Made by a program: the position numbers and the translations under genes. DNA of 64,000 bases from Oscillatoria nigro-viridis PCC 7112 (lineage in GTDB: Bacteria > Cyanobacteriota > Cyanobacteriia > Cyanobacteriales > Microcoleaceae), in contig NC_019729.1 of assembly GCF_000317475.1 (NCBI RefSeq), positions 634,501 through 698,500 on the forward strand, read 5' to 3'. Positions 8,782-16,370 of the stretch are shown here, piece by piece (the first letter of the stretch is position 1; each line of letters opens with the position of its first letter). The notes under the pieces are model-generated. The model had not been told where the DNA came from and did no database searches. It saw only the letters and a program-made list of their open reading frames with translations.

Positions 8782-9201
8782 ATTTAAAGAGGCTTAATTT
8801 TATGGTAGCTAGCTACTACTCCCAGTCAGCACCGTCTCAGGTTAGGTTTTGGTTGGGGCGTGCACAATACTACGTTATGTTAAGAATCTTAACATTTGTG
8901 AGAGCATTTGGCTACACTTCTTCATATTTATTTCATGCCAGCCTGGACTTTTGCTACGAGAGTAACCGCTTTCCTGGCTTTACAGTTGCATCATGTTAAA
9001 CAAAATCGGCCAAATCTCAGAGGGGGAGATTGGTAGAGGGGGAGATTGGTAGAGGGGGAGAGGGGGAGATGGGAGCGGATTTGATCCTTTTGGCACAGTG
9101 CAAGTAAAAAATACAAAAATACAATTTAAATGCCGAACAGCTTTTCAATACCCTGAATATGAAGTTACAGATATTGATGAACCCGCCCCAACAGATAATG
9201 A
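8782..9201. other. Non-coding region upstream of the sigma gene
   Basis: No gene is supported here. It holds GTAGCTAGCTAC near 8808, the 17-bp palindrome TGTTAAGAATCTTAACA at 8878-8894, and a purine-rich tract with repeated AGGGGGAGATTGGT units at about 9019-9072. The sigma promoter must lie in this stretch, but I cannot place a convincing -35/-10 pair. Confidence 0.5.
8878..8894. promoter_or_regulatory. Perfect 17-bp palindrome, possible operator
   Basis: TGTTAAGA-A-TCTTAACA has 8-bp arms and sits about 200 bp upstream of the sigma factor start. The symmetry fits a dimeric regulator site. No known cyanobacterial consensus was recognised. Confidence 0.35.
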
Positions 9202-9978
9202 CTAATGACTTCTTTGGCGTTGAGCTTCGTACAAGATGAGGGCTCCGGCGATCGACACATTTAAAGATTCTACGCCGCGACTCAGGGGAATTTGGATTTG
9301 TCGATCGGCCAAACTCCTCAATTCTTCCGACAACCCAGAACCTTCGTTCCCCAAAACTATCAGAGTCGGCACTCGCAAATCTACTTCCCAATAACTTAAA
9401 CTGGCCCCGGCGACGGTTGCTAAAATTTGCATTCCTCGATTTTTATACCCGGAGACTTCGGCGGTTAAATCTGGACTGACTGCCATTGGCAGCTTAAACC
9501 AAGCTCCTGCTGAGGCGCGCAGCACTTTGGGATGGTCTAAATCGGCGCACTCAGCGCTCAGCAGCAAACCGTCGGCATTAGCAGCCGCAGCCGTGCGGAC
9601 GATCGCCCCCAAGTTGCCGGGATCTTGGATTGTTTCTAGGGCTATTCCTAAAGTTGAGAATTTTGCGGGCTCTGTTGCAGTGCGCGGTGCAGTGGCGACA
9701 ATGCCGTCGGGTTGGACTGTAGTGGCGATCGACTCTAACACTTTTGCACTTACTAATTCTGTGCGATCGGCTAAATTAGCAACTTGCTCCCACAGTTCCC
9801 CGTGCTCCTCCAGCCATTCGGGAGTGCAGCAAACCGTTGCTAGCGGGTATTTGGCAGCGCAAGCTTCCTCCAGCAAGTGCGTCCCTTCGAGTAAAAATAA
9901 TTGTTGTTCCCTGCGTCCCTTCGAGCTGTGCAGCTTGCGGATTTCTTTAACTAGGGGGTTTTGAATACTTGTCAGCAT
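9202..9978 (-). CDS. TrmH/SpoU family RNA 2'-O-methyltransferase
   Basis: The 258-residue protein starts with the substrate-binding domain (NPLVKEIRKLHSSKGRREQ, then FLLEGTHLLEEA) and continues into the SPOUT knot domain with the three family motifs: ETIQDPGNLGAIVRTAAA, VLGNEGSGLSEEL and IPLSRGVESLNVSIAGAL. The N of motif 1 and the S/N of motif 3 needed for SAM binding are present. It methylates a ribose 2'-OH in rRNA or tRNA; the site is unknown. It is a single gene next to tRNA-Leu, both on the minus strand. Confidence 0.92.
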   Translation of the reverse strand: MLTSIQNPLVKEIRKLHSSKGRREQQLFLLEGTHLLEEACAAKYPLATVCCTPEWLEEHGELWEQVANLADRTELVSAKVLESIATTVQPDGIVATAPRTATEPAKFSTLGIALETIQDPGNLGAIVRTAAAANADGLLLSAECADLDHPKVLRASAGAWFKLPMAVSPDLTAEVSGYKNRGMQILATVAGASLSYWEVDLRVPTLIVLGNEGSGLSEELRSLADRQIQIPLSRGVESLNVSIAGALILYEAQRQRSH

Positions 9979-10051
9979 TGTTTAATTCAGCAGAGCGAAT
10001 GGGGTTATTGCCTGTATCGGGTTAACCCCAAACTTCCTTCTGCCTTTGGAA

Positions 10052-10133
10052 TGCGGAACCCGGGACTTGAACCCGGAAGGCTTGCACCACATGAACCTGA
10101 ATCATGCGCGTCTACCAATTCCGCCAGTTCCGC
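10052..10133 (-). tRNA. tRNA-Leu (anticodon CAG)
   Basis: On the minus strand GCGGAAC (from 10133) pairs with GTTCCGC near the 3' end, the anticodon stem CATGA/TCATG holds the loop TTCAGGT with anticodon CAG, and a long variable arm (class II, as required for Leu) precedes the T-arm CCGGGTTCAAGTCCCGG. The discriminator is A. CCA is not encoded. Confidence 0.96.
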
Positions 10134-10301
10134 ATCGGTCACGATTTACTACTGTCGCATACCTCCGCGAATCTGTCAAGTGTTTTGGGGAATTTATTTT
10201 TTTGTGGGCTGCGAGTAATATTTTGCACAAATTACTGTTCGGGTTGAGAAATGCTTTAGTTTCGAGGATTTACTGTTAGCCAAACATCGCAAAACGCTGT
10301 G

Positions 10302-10373
10302 TAGTTGAGTAGGGTGCGTCAGATCGCGTCCGGTTATTAATAATCCACAAGCTTCGATCTGACGCACCCTACG
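10302..10373. repeat. Inverted-repeat element with TAGGGTGCGTCAGATCG ends
   Basis: TAGGGTGCGTCAGATCG and its complement CGATCTGACGCACCCTA bracket a short AT-rich centre. The same GGGTGCGT(C/G)A core occurs at 24103-24165 and 47721-47795, again as outward-facing pairs. It looks like a short non-autonomous palindromic repeat family. No coding function is suggested. Confidence 0.6.
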
Positions 10374-10377
10374 AGAT

Positions 10378-10735
10378 TTGCTTAAAAAATGGGAATCTAA
10401 TCGGCAAAATCGGGGAAAACCTCGCGCACGGCCGGATGCACCAATCGGTGATTCTGCACGTTCAATCCCTTCGCCAAACTCGGATTTATGGCGTTGCTGA
10501 TTCAGGGTATGAATCAACTTTTCGCTTGATGTTACAAAACTCACCCTACGAGTGCCCATAGCAATTGGGAAATCTGAATTCCTACCTGTATTCAGCAACG
10601 CCCTTTTTTCCCCGGAACCAAAACCGCACCGATTAACAAATCAGCATCGGAACTGCTTCAATTTGCAAAGGACTGCTGTAGAGGTATTCTAATCGGGAAC
10701 CGAACAGAGTTTCTAAATAGGCTAGGCGATCGCCA
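10378..10735 (-). pseudogene. Broken partial copy of the alanine dehydrogenase gene
   Basis: The minus strand at 10603-10735 and at 10378-10489 repeats, almost base for base, two separate parts of the intact alanine dehydrogenase gene at 33598-34686: the DRLAYLETLFGSR to VLVPG region and the last 35 codons with the stop and a few bases of 3' flank. About 270 bp between the two parts is missing and its place is taken by a 113-bp element with inverted ends. A 4-bp deletion after EAV shifts the frame. No start region is present. It cannot make enzyme. Confidence 0.85.
10490..10602. mobile_element. 113-bp MITE-like element inside the ald pseudogene
   Basis: The ends GGCGTTGCTGA (10490-10500) and TCAGCAACGCC (10592-10602) are perfect 11-bp terminal inverted repeats, with further imperfect pairing inward (TTCAGGGTATGAAT against the complement of GAATTCCTACCTGTATT). 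There is no coding capacity. Ends of this type resemble those of cyanobacterial insertion sequences, so it is probably a non-autonomous derivative. No target duplication is visible, because the flanking target has lost sequence. Confidence 0.65.
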
Positions 10736-10844
10736 AAATCAAGCAGAATGCGAGGCCGAAAAGGTTTGGCTGGCTGACAAACGTCGGGAACTCGAACAAG
10801 TACAAACTCAAATTGAAACAATCTTAAATCAAAGCGATCGCTAA
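10734..10844 (+). pseudogene. C-terminal gene fragment, family unknown
   Basis: An open plus-strand frame ends at TAA 10842-10844 and encodes a charged tail, CEAEKVWLADKRRELEQVQ then TQIETILNQSDR, with the look of a real coiled-coil C-terminus and a HIP1 site at the stop. No start exists, since the frame runs directly into the antisense ald pseudogene. It is probably the remnant of another gene left by a rearrangement. The parent family is not recognised. Confidence 0.4.
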
Positions 10845-10867
10845 TTCAATGAGTAACGGGTAAACGA

Positions 10868-10906
10868 AAAAAAACCATAGTACCTTGTGAATACTACGGT
10901 TTTTTT
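10868..10906 (-). terminator. Rho-independent terminator for DAHP synthase
   Basis: AAAACCATAGTA and TACTACGGTTTT form a stem with A-run and T-run on opposite sides, so it works on the minus strand, 30 bp past the aroF stop, and could also work on the plus strand. Confidence 0.8.
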
Positions 10907-10934
10907 GGCGATGACCTACTTATTACTGGTGTTT

Positions 10935-11996
10935 CTATGCCAAAACTGGCACTGGTTGCGGCCAGCGTTTCATGACTTTACCAATCACCGCCAATTCTTC
11001 CATCAACTGGTCAAACTGATCCGGTGTTAAAGATTGCGGCCCGTCAGACAAAGCTTTTTTCGGATTCGGGTGCACTTCAATCATCAGCGAATCTGTACCG
11101 GAGGCGATCGAAGCAAACGCCATTGACGGTACAAACTGCGCCCAACCGGTGCCGTGACTCGGGTCAACCATCACCGGTAAGTGAGTCAGAGTCCGCAATA
11201 CTGGCACCGCCGACAAATCAAGCGTATTGCGCGTATATTGCCTGTCATACCCGCGAATTCCGCGCTCGCACAAAATCACGTTCGGATTGCCAGAAGCCAT
11301 GATATACTCAGCAGCCATCAACCATTCTTCAATGGTGGCGGAGATGCCGCGCTTCAGCAAAACAGGTTTGTCTTGAGCTCCGACTTTCTTCAACAGTGAG
11401 AAATTCTGCATATTTCTCGCCCCGACTTGGATCACGTCGGCTACTTCCACGATCGCACTTAAGTCGGCCGCATCCATAACTTCGGTGATAATTCCCAAAC
11501 CGCTAGCTTCCCGCGCCGCAGCTAGCAATCCCAAAGCACTCTCGCCGTGGCCTTGGAAAGCGTAGGGGGAAGTTCTCGGTTTGTACGCGCCACCACGGAG
11601 AAAATGAGCTCCAGCAGCTTTGACGCGCATTGCCGTTTCGACAATCATTTCTTCGTTTTCGACCGAGCAAGGGCCTGCTACGATCGCGATCGGGTGATGC
11701 AAGCCGATCGTCACAGTTCCTAAAGGAGTAGCAACCGCTACTTCGCTGGCTTCTCCTTGGCGGTACTCCAGAGAAGCGCGTTTGTAGGGTTTTTCCACGC
11801 GCAGCACTTCTTCAATCCAGGTGCTCATTTCGCGCAGTTGCATCGGTTCGAGTTCAACGGTGTCGCCCACCAAACCCATGACGGTTTTGTAACGCCCGAC
11901 GATTTTTTCTGGTATCAAACCCCAGCTAGTGCGGAGTTCTTCGTCTAGGCGATCGATCTCGGCTTCTGGAGTGCCGGCTTTCATTACAATAATCAT
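10935..11996 (-). CDS. aroF: 3-deoxy-7-phosphoheptulonate synthase (DAHP synthase, AroF/KDO8P-like type)
   Basis: This 353-residue enzyme condenses phosphoenolpyruvate with erythrose 4-phosphate, the first step of the shikimate pathway. It has an N-terminal ferredoxin-like regulatory domain (MIIVMKAGTPEAEIDRL, about residues 1-80), as in type I-beta enzymes of the Thermotoga kind, then the TIM barrel with GPCSVEN, LRGGAYKPRTSPYAFQG, LLKRG and DPSHGTG. The metal and substrate residues in those blocks are intact. It is monocistronic and ends at the terminator at 10868-10906. Feedback control through the N-terminal domain is known for the family; which amino acid acts here is unknown. Confidence 0.95.
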   Translation of the reverse strand: MIIVMKAGTPEAEIDRLDEELRTSWGLIPEKIVGRYKTVMGLVGDTVELEPMQLREMSTWIEEVLRVEKPYKRASLEYRQGEASEVAVATPLGTVTIGLHHPIAIVAGPCSVENEEMIVETAMRVKAAGAHFLRGGAYKPRTSPYAFQGHGESALGLLAAAREASGLGIITEVMDAADLSAIVEVADVIQVGARNMQNFSLLKKVGAQDKPVLLKRGISATIEEWLMAAEYIMASGNPNVILCERGIRGYDRQYTRNTLDLSAVPVLRTLTHLPVMVDPSHGTGWAQFVPSMAFASIASGTDSLMIEVHPNPKKALSDGPQSLTPDQFDQLMEELAVIGKVMKRWPQPVPVLA

Positions 11997-12159
11997 ATTT
12001 TTTTTGCCTTTTCTGTTGGGCTAGACACGGATTATGACACGGATGAACTGAGAAAAATAGATGTAAGGGCGATCGAATGATATCAGGACACGGCAGTAGC
12101 CATTAGTGTCAACTTAAGCTTTTAGTCCGCCAAGTTCTCTCGCTTACCCGCCAAGTCCG

Positions 12160-12303
12160 CCAGGGGTTAAAACCCCTGTCTCAAAGCTAAAGTCCTCGCT
12201 ATGAGGACTGAGAAGAAAACTTTTTAAATTCATTAGTCCTATGCAAGAGGACTTTCGCTTTGAGACAGGGAATTCATTCCCTGTCGGACTATCGGACTAT
12301 CGG
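12160..12303. repeat. Long imperfect inverted repeat element
   Basis: The 353-bp gap between aroF and the PAM68 gene holds two 24-bp arms (12174-12197 and 12247-12270, one mismatch; CCCTGTCTCAAAGC...AAGTCCTC) that enclose smaller hairpins (AGTCCTC/GAGGACT) and are followed by CAGGGAATTCATTCCCTG. A related AGTCCTC/GAGGACT hairpin lies at 48683-48704. No gene is seen in the gap. Confidence 0.65.
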
Positions 12304-12349
12304 TTTAATGTTAAGTTGTCACTAATGACTAATAACTAATGACTAATGA

Positions 12350-12823
12350 TTAACTTTTTGGCTTCGCGGCGCGCCACGCTTCTCGCATCCGTCCAAAATT
12401 GGTATTAAATTCTTCCCACCCCAGAGTGCTTCCTGAAACTTCTTCATCCCAGGAAGCCGAGAGGACTCCGTAACTCAATCCCAGAACCCCTAGACCAAAA
12501 CAGCCCATGCTTACCAGCAATACTGCTGTGTTGGGCAAATCGAACAAGCCTTTGCTGACTATCAAATAGCTGACAAAAAATGTGGAAATTCCCAGGATGG
12601 TCGGTATGCCGCAGAATACCGCTATGCGGGATATCATGCGTTGGCTGACTACTTCTGGGATGGATTGCGCCTGTTTTCCGGTTTTGTTAGCTTTCGGCTG
12701 CTTGTCGGCAGAATCCGACTCTAAGGCTACGCTTGCTTGGGGTTCTGGGGGCTTTTTAGGCGTTTTTTTACGATTTGTTGCCGGTTCAAAGGGCAAGCGC
12801 TTGCGGGGTGGTTCGGAGGACAT
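12350..12823 (-). CDS. PAM68-family photosystem II assembly protein (DUF3464)
   Basis: The 157-residue protein has a proline/lysine-rich N-terminus (RKRLPFEPATNRKKTPKKPP), two transmembrane helices at about 66-86 and 97-118, and the conserved end SASWDEEVSGSTLGWEEF then REAWR, which identify the PAM68 family. In Synechocystis and Arabidopsis the family assists early photosystem II assembly in the thylakoid membrane. It lies just upstream of rpsO on the opposite side of a 95-bp gap, the same order as in many cyanobacteria (rpsO-PAM68), suggesting co-transcription from the rpsO side. Confidence 0.88.
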   Translation of the reverse strand: MSSEPPRKRLPFEPATNRKKTPKKPPEPQASVALESDSADKQPKANKTGKQAQSIPEVVSQRMISRIAVFCGIPTILGISTFFVSYLIVSKGLFDLPNTAVLLVSMGCFGLGVLGLSYGVLSASWDEEVSGSTLGWEEFNTNFGRMREAWRAAKPKS

Positions 12824-12918
12824 ATTTTATCTCTGACCTGAAATCTCGAACATTTTTCAATAAGTCTTGGTGTTTGTCCAAGATTAAAGAATATTGTCGC
12901 AAATTTTGGCTTTGGTGT

Positions 12919-13188
12919 TTAGCCGCGAATGCCTAGGCGGGCAATCAATGCTTTGTAGCGATCGGCATTTTGCTTTTGGATGTATGCCAGCAGGCGCTTG
13001 CGGCGGCTGATCATCATCATCAAACCGCGCCGGGAGGCGAAGTCTTTTTGGTTGATTTTCAGGTGGGCGCTGAGTTTGGTGATGCGATCGGTCAGCATGG
13101 CGACTTGGACATCTGCTGAACCTGTATCGGTTTCATGGGTTTGGAAGTCGCCCATGATTTCTTGTTTGCGCTGTTGTGTAAGAGCCAT
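12919..13188 (-). CDS. rpsO: 30S ribosomal protein S15
   Basis: This 89-residue protein matches S15 in length and carries FQTHETDTGSADVQVAMLTD, ITKLSAHLK, DFASRRGLMMMISRRKRLL and the end ARLGIRG. S15 binds 16S rRNA helices 20-22 as a primary assembly protein. The isolated CRISPR repeat lies 115 bp upstream of its start, in what is probably its promoter region. Confidence 0.97.
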   Translation of the reverse strand: MALTQQRKQEIMGDFQTHETDTGSADVQVAMLTDRITKLSAHLKINQKDFASRRGLMMMISRRKRLLAYIQKQNADRYKALIARLGIRG

Positions 13189-13302
13189 GAATTGATTTTA
13201 GTTTTTTTTGTACGATTGTCACAATCTGCAATTGTACCACAGGGAATGGACAAGGGTGCAGCGTGTAGGATGAAATTTTTGCTGCAAGAGTTCGCAGGGC
13301 AA

Positions 13303-13338
13303 GTTTTAATCCCCTTGCGGGGAAAAGTGAATTGCGAC
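13303..13338 (-). CRISPR. Isolated CRISPR repeat unit
   Basis: A 36-bp copy of the array repeat stands alone 824 bp to the left of the main array. It differs from the consensus only at position 5 (C to T), the same change found in the third array repeat at 14308. No second repeat flanks it, so it is an orphan unit at the leader-distal side. Confidence 0.85.
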
Positions 13339-13468
13339 GCCCCTGATTACCCGTGACGCTAGGATTCGGATGGCAAGTGTAAATATTGTGTAGTAATAGC
13401 GATCGCATTCTCCTGCGGCGCGGGCGATTCCCTACGGGATAGTCTCCCACACGCGGACTGCACGATCG

Positions 13469-13678
13469 CTAGTCGAGCTTGGGCTTGCAATCGACAAAGG
13501 ATAGAGCCTCTTCATCCAGATAGCCGGAGATTGCCATTTCAATTATTGCCCAGACGGGATAGTTCATTGTTTTGGCTCGCATGGAGAGTCCGGTACGAAT
13601 ATGTGCGGGTAATCCTTCCAGAAAGATTTGCGCTAATTCAGGGGAGAGATGTCCGGTGATAGCAGGCTGGGTTTGCAT
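13469..13678 (-). CDS. Small hypothetical protein paired with the GIY-YIG gene
   Basis: This 69-residue frame begins MQTQPAITGHLSPELAQIF and ends 5 bp downstream of the GIY-YIG gene on the same strand, so it is likely its second cistron. Predicted helices (PAHIRTGLSMRAKTMNYPVW) recall small DNA-binding or antitoxin proteins, but no family is recognised. Amino acid composition looks coding. Confidence 0.55.
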   Translation of the reverse strand: MQTQPAITGHLSPELAQIFLEGLPAHIRTGLSMRAKTMNYPVWAIIEMAISGYLDEEALSFVDCKPKLD

Positions 13679-13683
13679 AGAAA

Positions 13684-14052
13684 TTAGTCCCTCGCTGGAA
13701 TTCTCACGTTATAGGGTGGGTTAATAGCTTGGATGATTAGGCTTTCTAACTCTGATGATAGCTGTATCCACTGAATGAAATCTAATTGGTAAAAGGCGAT
13801 TCGGATGTCTGTGACTTTCAATTCTTCAATAAATGCCCAAAGTAAAGCTTTGTGACCGCTACGAAAGCGATCGCGCAAGGTTCTGGTTTTGCCAATGTAA
13901 AGGATTCCAAGGGTGCGATGCTTGACTGCGTAGATCCCAGCGCTCATCGGAAGTTCGCGAAATTCTTTAGAAAGGGCTATGCAATCCTGAAAGGGAATGA
14001 ATGCAAGGCTATCCACAATGGCTTGAGCTTCTTGCTGGATGGATTCAGGCAT
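13684..14052 (-). CDS. GIY-YIG domain nuclease-like protein
   Basis: This 122-residue protein has the GIY triad at 39-41 (SAGIYAVKH), YIG at 52-54 (LYIGKTRTLRDRF), a following arginine for catalysis, the conserved glutamate around 101-103 (ELESLIIQAINP) and N115 in NPPYN. These are the usual GIY-YIG active-site positions, as in UvrC, homing enzymes and small SLX1-like nucleases. There is no extra DNA-binding domain. It sits between an orphan CRISPR repeat and the main array, in a two-gene minus-strand unit. The biological target is unknown. Confidence 0.82.
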   Translation of the reverse strand: MPESIQQEAQAIVDSLAFIPFQDCIALSKEFRELPMSAGIYAVKHRTLGILYIGKTRTLRDRFRSGHKALLWAFIEELKVTDIRIAFYQLDFIQWIQLSSELESLIIQAINPPYNVRIPARD

Positions 14053-14161
14053 AGCAGTGGAAAAATTGGCAGTTTTTCTATCCTACAGGGCGATCGGCCT
14101 CCGGCACGCTACGCGAAAGCATTTTCTTTTCATCGTAGGCGAAGTCTTTTGCAGGTTTTAA

Positions 14162-15842
14162 GTTTCAATCCCCTTGCGGGGAAAAGTGAATTGCGACACA
14201 TTGGCAACAATTCTGTACCGAGATTACAGCTTGCCAGTTTCAATCCCCTTGCGGGGAAAAGTTAATTGCGACGCCTTTTCAAATTCGTATTCTTTGTAAC
14301 CTACAAAGTTTTAATCCCCTTGCGGGGAAAAGTGAATTGCGACAATTAACGCAGTACGTGCAGAAAAAGAATCCCAATGGGTTTCAATCCCCTTGCGGGG
14401 AAAAGTGAATTGCGACTGCCTTTGAACTAAGCAAAATGTGTAGCATGTCTTTTGTTTCAATCCCCTTGCGGGGAAAAGTGAATTGCGACCATATTTACCA
14501 ACCAAACGAATACAAGCTCCCTGATTGGGCGTTTCAATCCCCTTGCGGGGAAAAGTGAATTGCGACTAAACTCTATAGCATCATTCCCAATTGATGCTAC
14601 ATCTCGTTTCAATCCCCTTGCGGGGAAAAGTGAATTGCGACACACAAATGCAGAATGACAACGTTCGTTTTGCAAGGAGTTTCAATCCCCTTGCGGGGAA
14701 AAGTGAATTGCGACAAAAGATGGATCAAATCTTTGTCGATCATCAATTACCAGGTTTCAATCCCCTTGCGGGGAAAAGTGAATTGCGACTGTTAGCGTCT
14801 GCTAAAGACATTAAAGATTTTGTTTTAGTTTCAATCCCCTTGCGGGGAAAAGTGAATTGCGACAGGATTGTTTGGCCAAGTCAAAACAATTCCTTGGAGA
14901 AGAAGTTTCAATCCCCTTGCGGGGAAAAGTGAATTGCGACTTCGGATCACTAGTCACAGTACCGGTCTCAGCGTTTTTTGTTTCAATCCCCTTGCGGGGA
15001 AAAGTGAATTGCGACTCGATGGAGTTGCTACAGCTATTGTTTTTAAGATAACGTTTCAATCCCCTTGCGGGGAAAAGTGAATTGCGACATCCGGGTCGTT
15101 TGATGATAGCTCTACACAACACTCTGGTTTCAATCCCCTTGCGGGGAAAAGTGAATTGCGACTTGAAAAATATCAAAACAGATTGAGCAAAGTTACAACA
15201 AACCAAGTTTCAATCCCCTTGCGGGGAAAAGTGAATTGCGACTGGAGGTTTTATCTCTATCCCTTGGGCTATCTTTTTAAGTTTCAATCCCCTTGCGGGG
15301 AAAAGTGAATTGCGACATAAATCATTTATTTGGTTTGGTCTTAGTTTCATATTATGTTTCAATCCCCTTGCGGGGAAAAGTGAATTGCGACTCAAGCCTT
15401 GAACCTATAAACTTTTTTAATCGGCCAAAGTTTCAATCCCCTTGCGGGGAAAAGTGAATTGCGACTTTATTAAAAAACTGTTCTGGCTACATCTGTATTT
15501 TTGTTTCAATCCCCTTGCGGGGAAAAGTGAATTGCGACCCAAAAAAGCTACTGCTGTTTTCCCAAAAACACACGATCCAAAGTTTCAATCCCCTTGCGGG
15601 GAAAAGTGAATTGCGACGACGTTTGAAGTGGATTGTATACTAGAAGTAACTCAAAAGTTTCAATCCCCTTGCGGGGAAAAGTGAATTGCGACAATCATTT
15701 TTCCAAGGCAAACTTGAAGAGTTTCATGATTTACGTTTCAATCCCCTTGCGGGGAAAAGTGAATTGCGACAATGGTGATGAAACGAGCACTGTCTCCCCT
15801 AAAAAAGTTTCAATCCCCTTGCGGGGAAAAGTGAATTGCGAC
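14162..15842 (-). CRISPR. CRISPR array, 23 repeats of 36 bp, 22 spacers of 35-44 bp
   Basis: Repeats start at 14162, 14237, 14308, 14381, 14454, 14531, 14606, 14679, 14754, 14828, 14905, 14980, 15053, 15127, 15207, 15281, 15356, 15430, 15503, 15582, 15657, 15735 and 15807. On the plus strand each runs from GTTTCAATCCCCTTGCGGGG to AAAAGTGAATTGCGAC; only the second and third carry a substitution. On the minus strand the repeat ends in ATTGAAAC, the usual crRNA 5' handle of type III and I-D systems, and it resembles the second (type III) Synechocystis repeat. The degenerate repeats at the left end fit a leader on the right. Spacer length varies as in type III arrays. No cas gene lies in the window. 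Confidence 0.97.
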
Positions 15843-16370
15843 CACCAAGTTTTGAAAACCTTACCCAGTAAAGGGTTCAGAAGGCGTTTGCGACCGCCTC
15901 TGATGCTGATCTCACTTAGAGCCGAAAATCAGCTCTCAAAAATCGCTAAAACCCTTACGGGACAAGGGAACGACCGCCTATACGAGATAATCGGTGTTTC
16001 AGCCATTTAGCGAGGCGGTCGCATAGCTAAATGATTGAACAGCTAAAACACTACTCTGAGCTATTTAATTTTCTAGGTACTGGTGCTGTTGATTTACGTA
16101 GTAATTAACACGACAAGTTTGTATTGGCTTGTCGGGATTTACAACTATAATCTAGCAATAGAGGCATATTAACCTAAATTTCCCTAGCTGTCAAGTGTTA
16201 AAAAAAATACTTTAAACAACGATCGAAGTTGGCGCTTGAGTCACCGGCGGGCCAGAACCCCAAGTTTCCACCTGCCCGATCGCCCGCGTTGACAAAACAT
16301 AAAAACGGATTCCCTACAATTAATATGATTATTTGGGAGTAAGGAAACGACATCGCCATGTCCAGAGTTG
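15843..16370 (-). promoter_or_regulatory. Probable CRISPR leader and spacer to ruvA
   Basis: This 528-bp gene-free stretch follows the undegraded end of the array. Its first part has GCGACCGCCTC (15890-15900) and the matching GAGGCGGTCGC (16012-16022), which could pair over about 110 nt. The rest is AT-rich, as CRISPR leaders are. A plus-strand promoter-like pair TTGGCT / TATAAT with 16-bp spacing lies at about 16125-16152. The call as leader rests on repeat orientation. Confidence 0.55.

Noticed and set aside
8700-8999. 99-codon plus-strand frame upstream of the sigma gene
   Set aside because: It overlaps the leader hairpins and has no family likeness or ribosome site.
9979-10135. tRNA-Leu as an integration site for the junk island
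   Set aside because: The relics lie at the 5' side of the tRNA, not the 3' end, and no direct repeat of the tRNA end was found.
10194-10598. 134-codon minus-strand frame between tRNA-Leu and the ald relic
   Set aside because: It crosses the GGGTGCGTCA palindrome, the ald relic and the 113-bp element, so it is an accidental frame over several unrelated pieces.
14591-15206. Open frames across the CRISPR array on both strands
   Set aside because: The repeat has no stop in some frames, so frames of repeated RKGIET- or PLRGKVN-type peptides arise without being genes.
13189-16370. Possible cas genes next to the array
   Set aside because: Only rpsO, PAM68, the GIY-YIG pair and ruvA flank it; none resembles Cas1, Cas2, Cas6 or Cas10.
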